From DAOTTX01 sp034437515 (lineage in GTDB: Bacteria; Chloroflexota; Anaerolineae; Aggregatilineales; Phototrophicaceae), in contig DAOTTX010000078.1 of NCBI GenBank assembly GCA_034437515.1, positions 1-6,263 of the forward strand: a stretch of DNA of 6,263 nucleotides. Direction: 5' to 3'. Under the pieces are notes generated by a model that saw only the letters and a list, made by a program, of their open reading frames with translations, searched no databases and was not told where the DNA came from. Positions 5,629 to 6,263 of the stretch are shown piece after piece. Within the stretch, counting starts at the first letter, position 1. Each line of letters starts with the position of its first letter. The translations under genes and the position numbers were made by a program.

Positions 5629-6098
5629 TCCTTTTTAGAGACGATTTTCAGGGCTGGACGACCATCGATGACACCGTGATGGGCGGCGTTTCTGACGGCG
5701 AATGGACGGTCAACGAGGCCGGACATGGTGTTTTCTTCGGCGAGGTCAGCCTGGAGAACAACGGCGGCTTTTCCTCAGTACGCACGACCTTCGCGCCGCT
5801 GGATTTGAGCGCCCATCAAAGCATAGAAATCACCGTTCGCGGCGATGGACAGGTCTACGGCGTCAACGTGCGTGATGTCCACAGCAAAATCAGCTACCGC
5901 GCCAGCTTTGAGACGGTCGCCGACGAATGGCAAACATTACGCTTTGCCTTCGATGACCTACAACCGCTGCGCAAGGGCAAGCTGGTCGAAGATGCTAAGC
6001 CGATTGATACCGCGACCGTGCGTATGGTGGGCTTCATCATCTCACGCAAGCAAGCGGGGCCGTTCCGGTTGGAGGTCGCACACATCGCCGCCTGTTAA
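5625..6098 (+). CDS. CIA30-family protein (complex I intermediate-associated protein 30 domain)
   Basis: The gene encodes 157 residues, from ATG at 5625 to TAA at 6096-6098. The whole protein is one CIA30 domain, a galactose-binding-like beta sandwich. Hallmarks are WTTIDDTVMGGVSDG (11-25), FFGEVSLENNGGFSSVR (37-53), ITVRGDGQVYGVNVRD (69-84), YRASFETVADEWQTLRFAF (91-109) and VGFIISRKQAGPFRLEV (135-151). In eukaryotes CIA30 (NDUFAF1) helps assemble respiratory complex I. Bacterial stand-alone members have no settled role and need not share it. There is no signal peptide and no membrane segment, so it should be cytosolic. The ATG overlaps the proB TGA in an ATGA arrangement, a sign of one transcript and coupled translation. 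No separate ribosome site is obvious. Family assignment is strong; function unknown. Confidence 0.92.
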   Translation: MILFRDDFQGWTTIDDTVMGGVSDGEWTVNEAGHGVFFGEVSLENNGGFSSVRTTFAPLDLSAHQSIEITVRGDGQVYGVNVRDVHSKISYRASFETVADEWQTLRFAFDDLQPLRKGKLVEDAKPIDTATVRMVGFIISRKQAGPFRLEVAHIAAC

Positions 6099-6127
6099 AC
6101 CTCATCCAAGCCGATTTATCACTTTTC

Positions 6128-6136
6128 TGCTACAAT
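6128..6136 (+). promoter_or_regulatory. Extended -10 promoter-like element near the right edge
   Basis: TGC followed by TACAAT matches the extended -10 pattern (TGn plus a five-of-six -10 hexamer), 30 bases after the CIA30 stop. Extended -10 promoters can work without a good -35, and none is seen here. Initiation near 6143 would transcribe the structured stretch that follows and presumably a gene beyond the window. Confidence 0.4.
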
Positions 6137-6174
6137 GGAGGGAAATGGGTATAGCCACAAGATATCGTGGTTGC

Positions 6175-6259
6175 GATTTTTGTTACGACAAAATCAAAAC
6201 TTGAGCCATAGAGAGCTGAAATGAACTTATAGATTCGCATTTTTGCGGCTCAGAATGCG
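6175..6259 (+). other. Gene-free tail with several inverted repeats, possible structured leader
   Basis: No convincing coding region is seen from 6099 to the end. GATTTTTGT (6175-6183) pairs with ACAAAATC (6188-6195) around TACG, with one bulged T. TGAGCC (6202-6207) complements GGCTCA (6247-6252), and CGCATT (6236-6241) complements AATGCG (6254-6259). The last two interleave, which would be a pseudoknot if both form. Six-base pairings arise by chance, so this is only a candidate structure. Confidence 0.3.
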
Positions 6260-6263
6260 CTAA

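Noticed and set aside
1..6263. CRISPR array, tRNA, rRNA, insertion sequence or prophage genes
   Set aside because: No regularly spaced direct repeats, cloverleaf-like sequence, transposase or phage-like product was seen. All sizeable frames are housekeeping or small conserved families.

Overview
The window is ordinary-looking, densely packed bacterial chromosome. It has moderately high GC, short intergenic gaps and no sign of phage, transposon, CRISPR, tRNA or rRNA. The UvrC style and the set of small accessory families (YtoQ, zf-TFIIB with a His/Tyr/Lys-rich tail, bacterial CIA30) would fit a Chloroflexota-like, Anaerolineae-type bacterium. That assignment is an inference from remembered family character and is not secure.

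Layout. Left edge, plus strand: the 3' part of a YtoQ-family (nucleoside 2-deoxyribosyltransferase-like) gene, cut by the window start. A short convergent spacer (407-509) with two inverted repeats follows. Next comes a minus-strand block, read right to left: an ADP-ribosylglycohydrolase (4468-3524), a 100-residue zf-TFIIB zinc-finger protein (3468-3166), the nucleotide-excision-repair nuclease UvrC (3063-1180) and a pyridoxamine-phosphate-oxidase-like flavin-binding protein (1094-510). A divergent spacer of about 60 bases (4469-4530) then precedes a plus-strand pair: proB (glutamate 5-kinase, 4531-5628) and a CIA30-family gene (5625-6098) whose ATG overlaps the proB stop. The last 165 bases carry no convincing gene, but they hold an extended -10 promoter-like site and several inverted repeats that could form a structured leader for a gene beyond the right edge.

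How the genes may work together. UvrC is the incision subunit of UvrABC. An ADP-ribose-removing hydrolase lies upstream on the same strand, which allows, but does not show, a link between reversal of ADP-ribosylation and excision repair. ProB makes gamma-glutamyl phosphate, the first step of proline synthesis. Its usual partner proA is not the next gene; a CIA30 domain protein is translationally coupled to it instead. No clearly new multi-gene system is visible. The points most worth checking are the proB-CIA30 coupling, the ADP-ribosylhydrolase/zf-TFIIB/uvrC neighbourhood, an operator-like palindrome at 3513-3540, and the structured stretch at the right edge.
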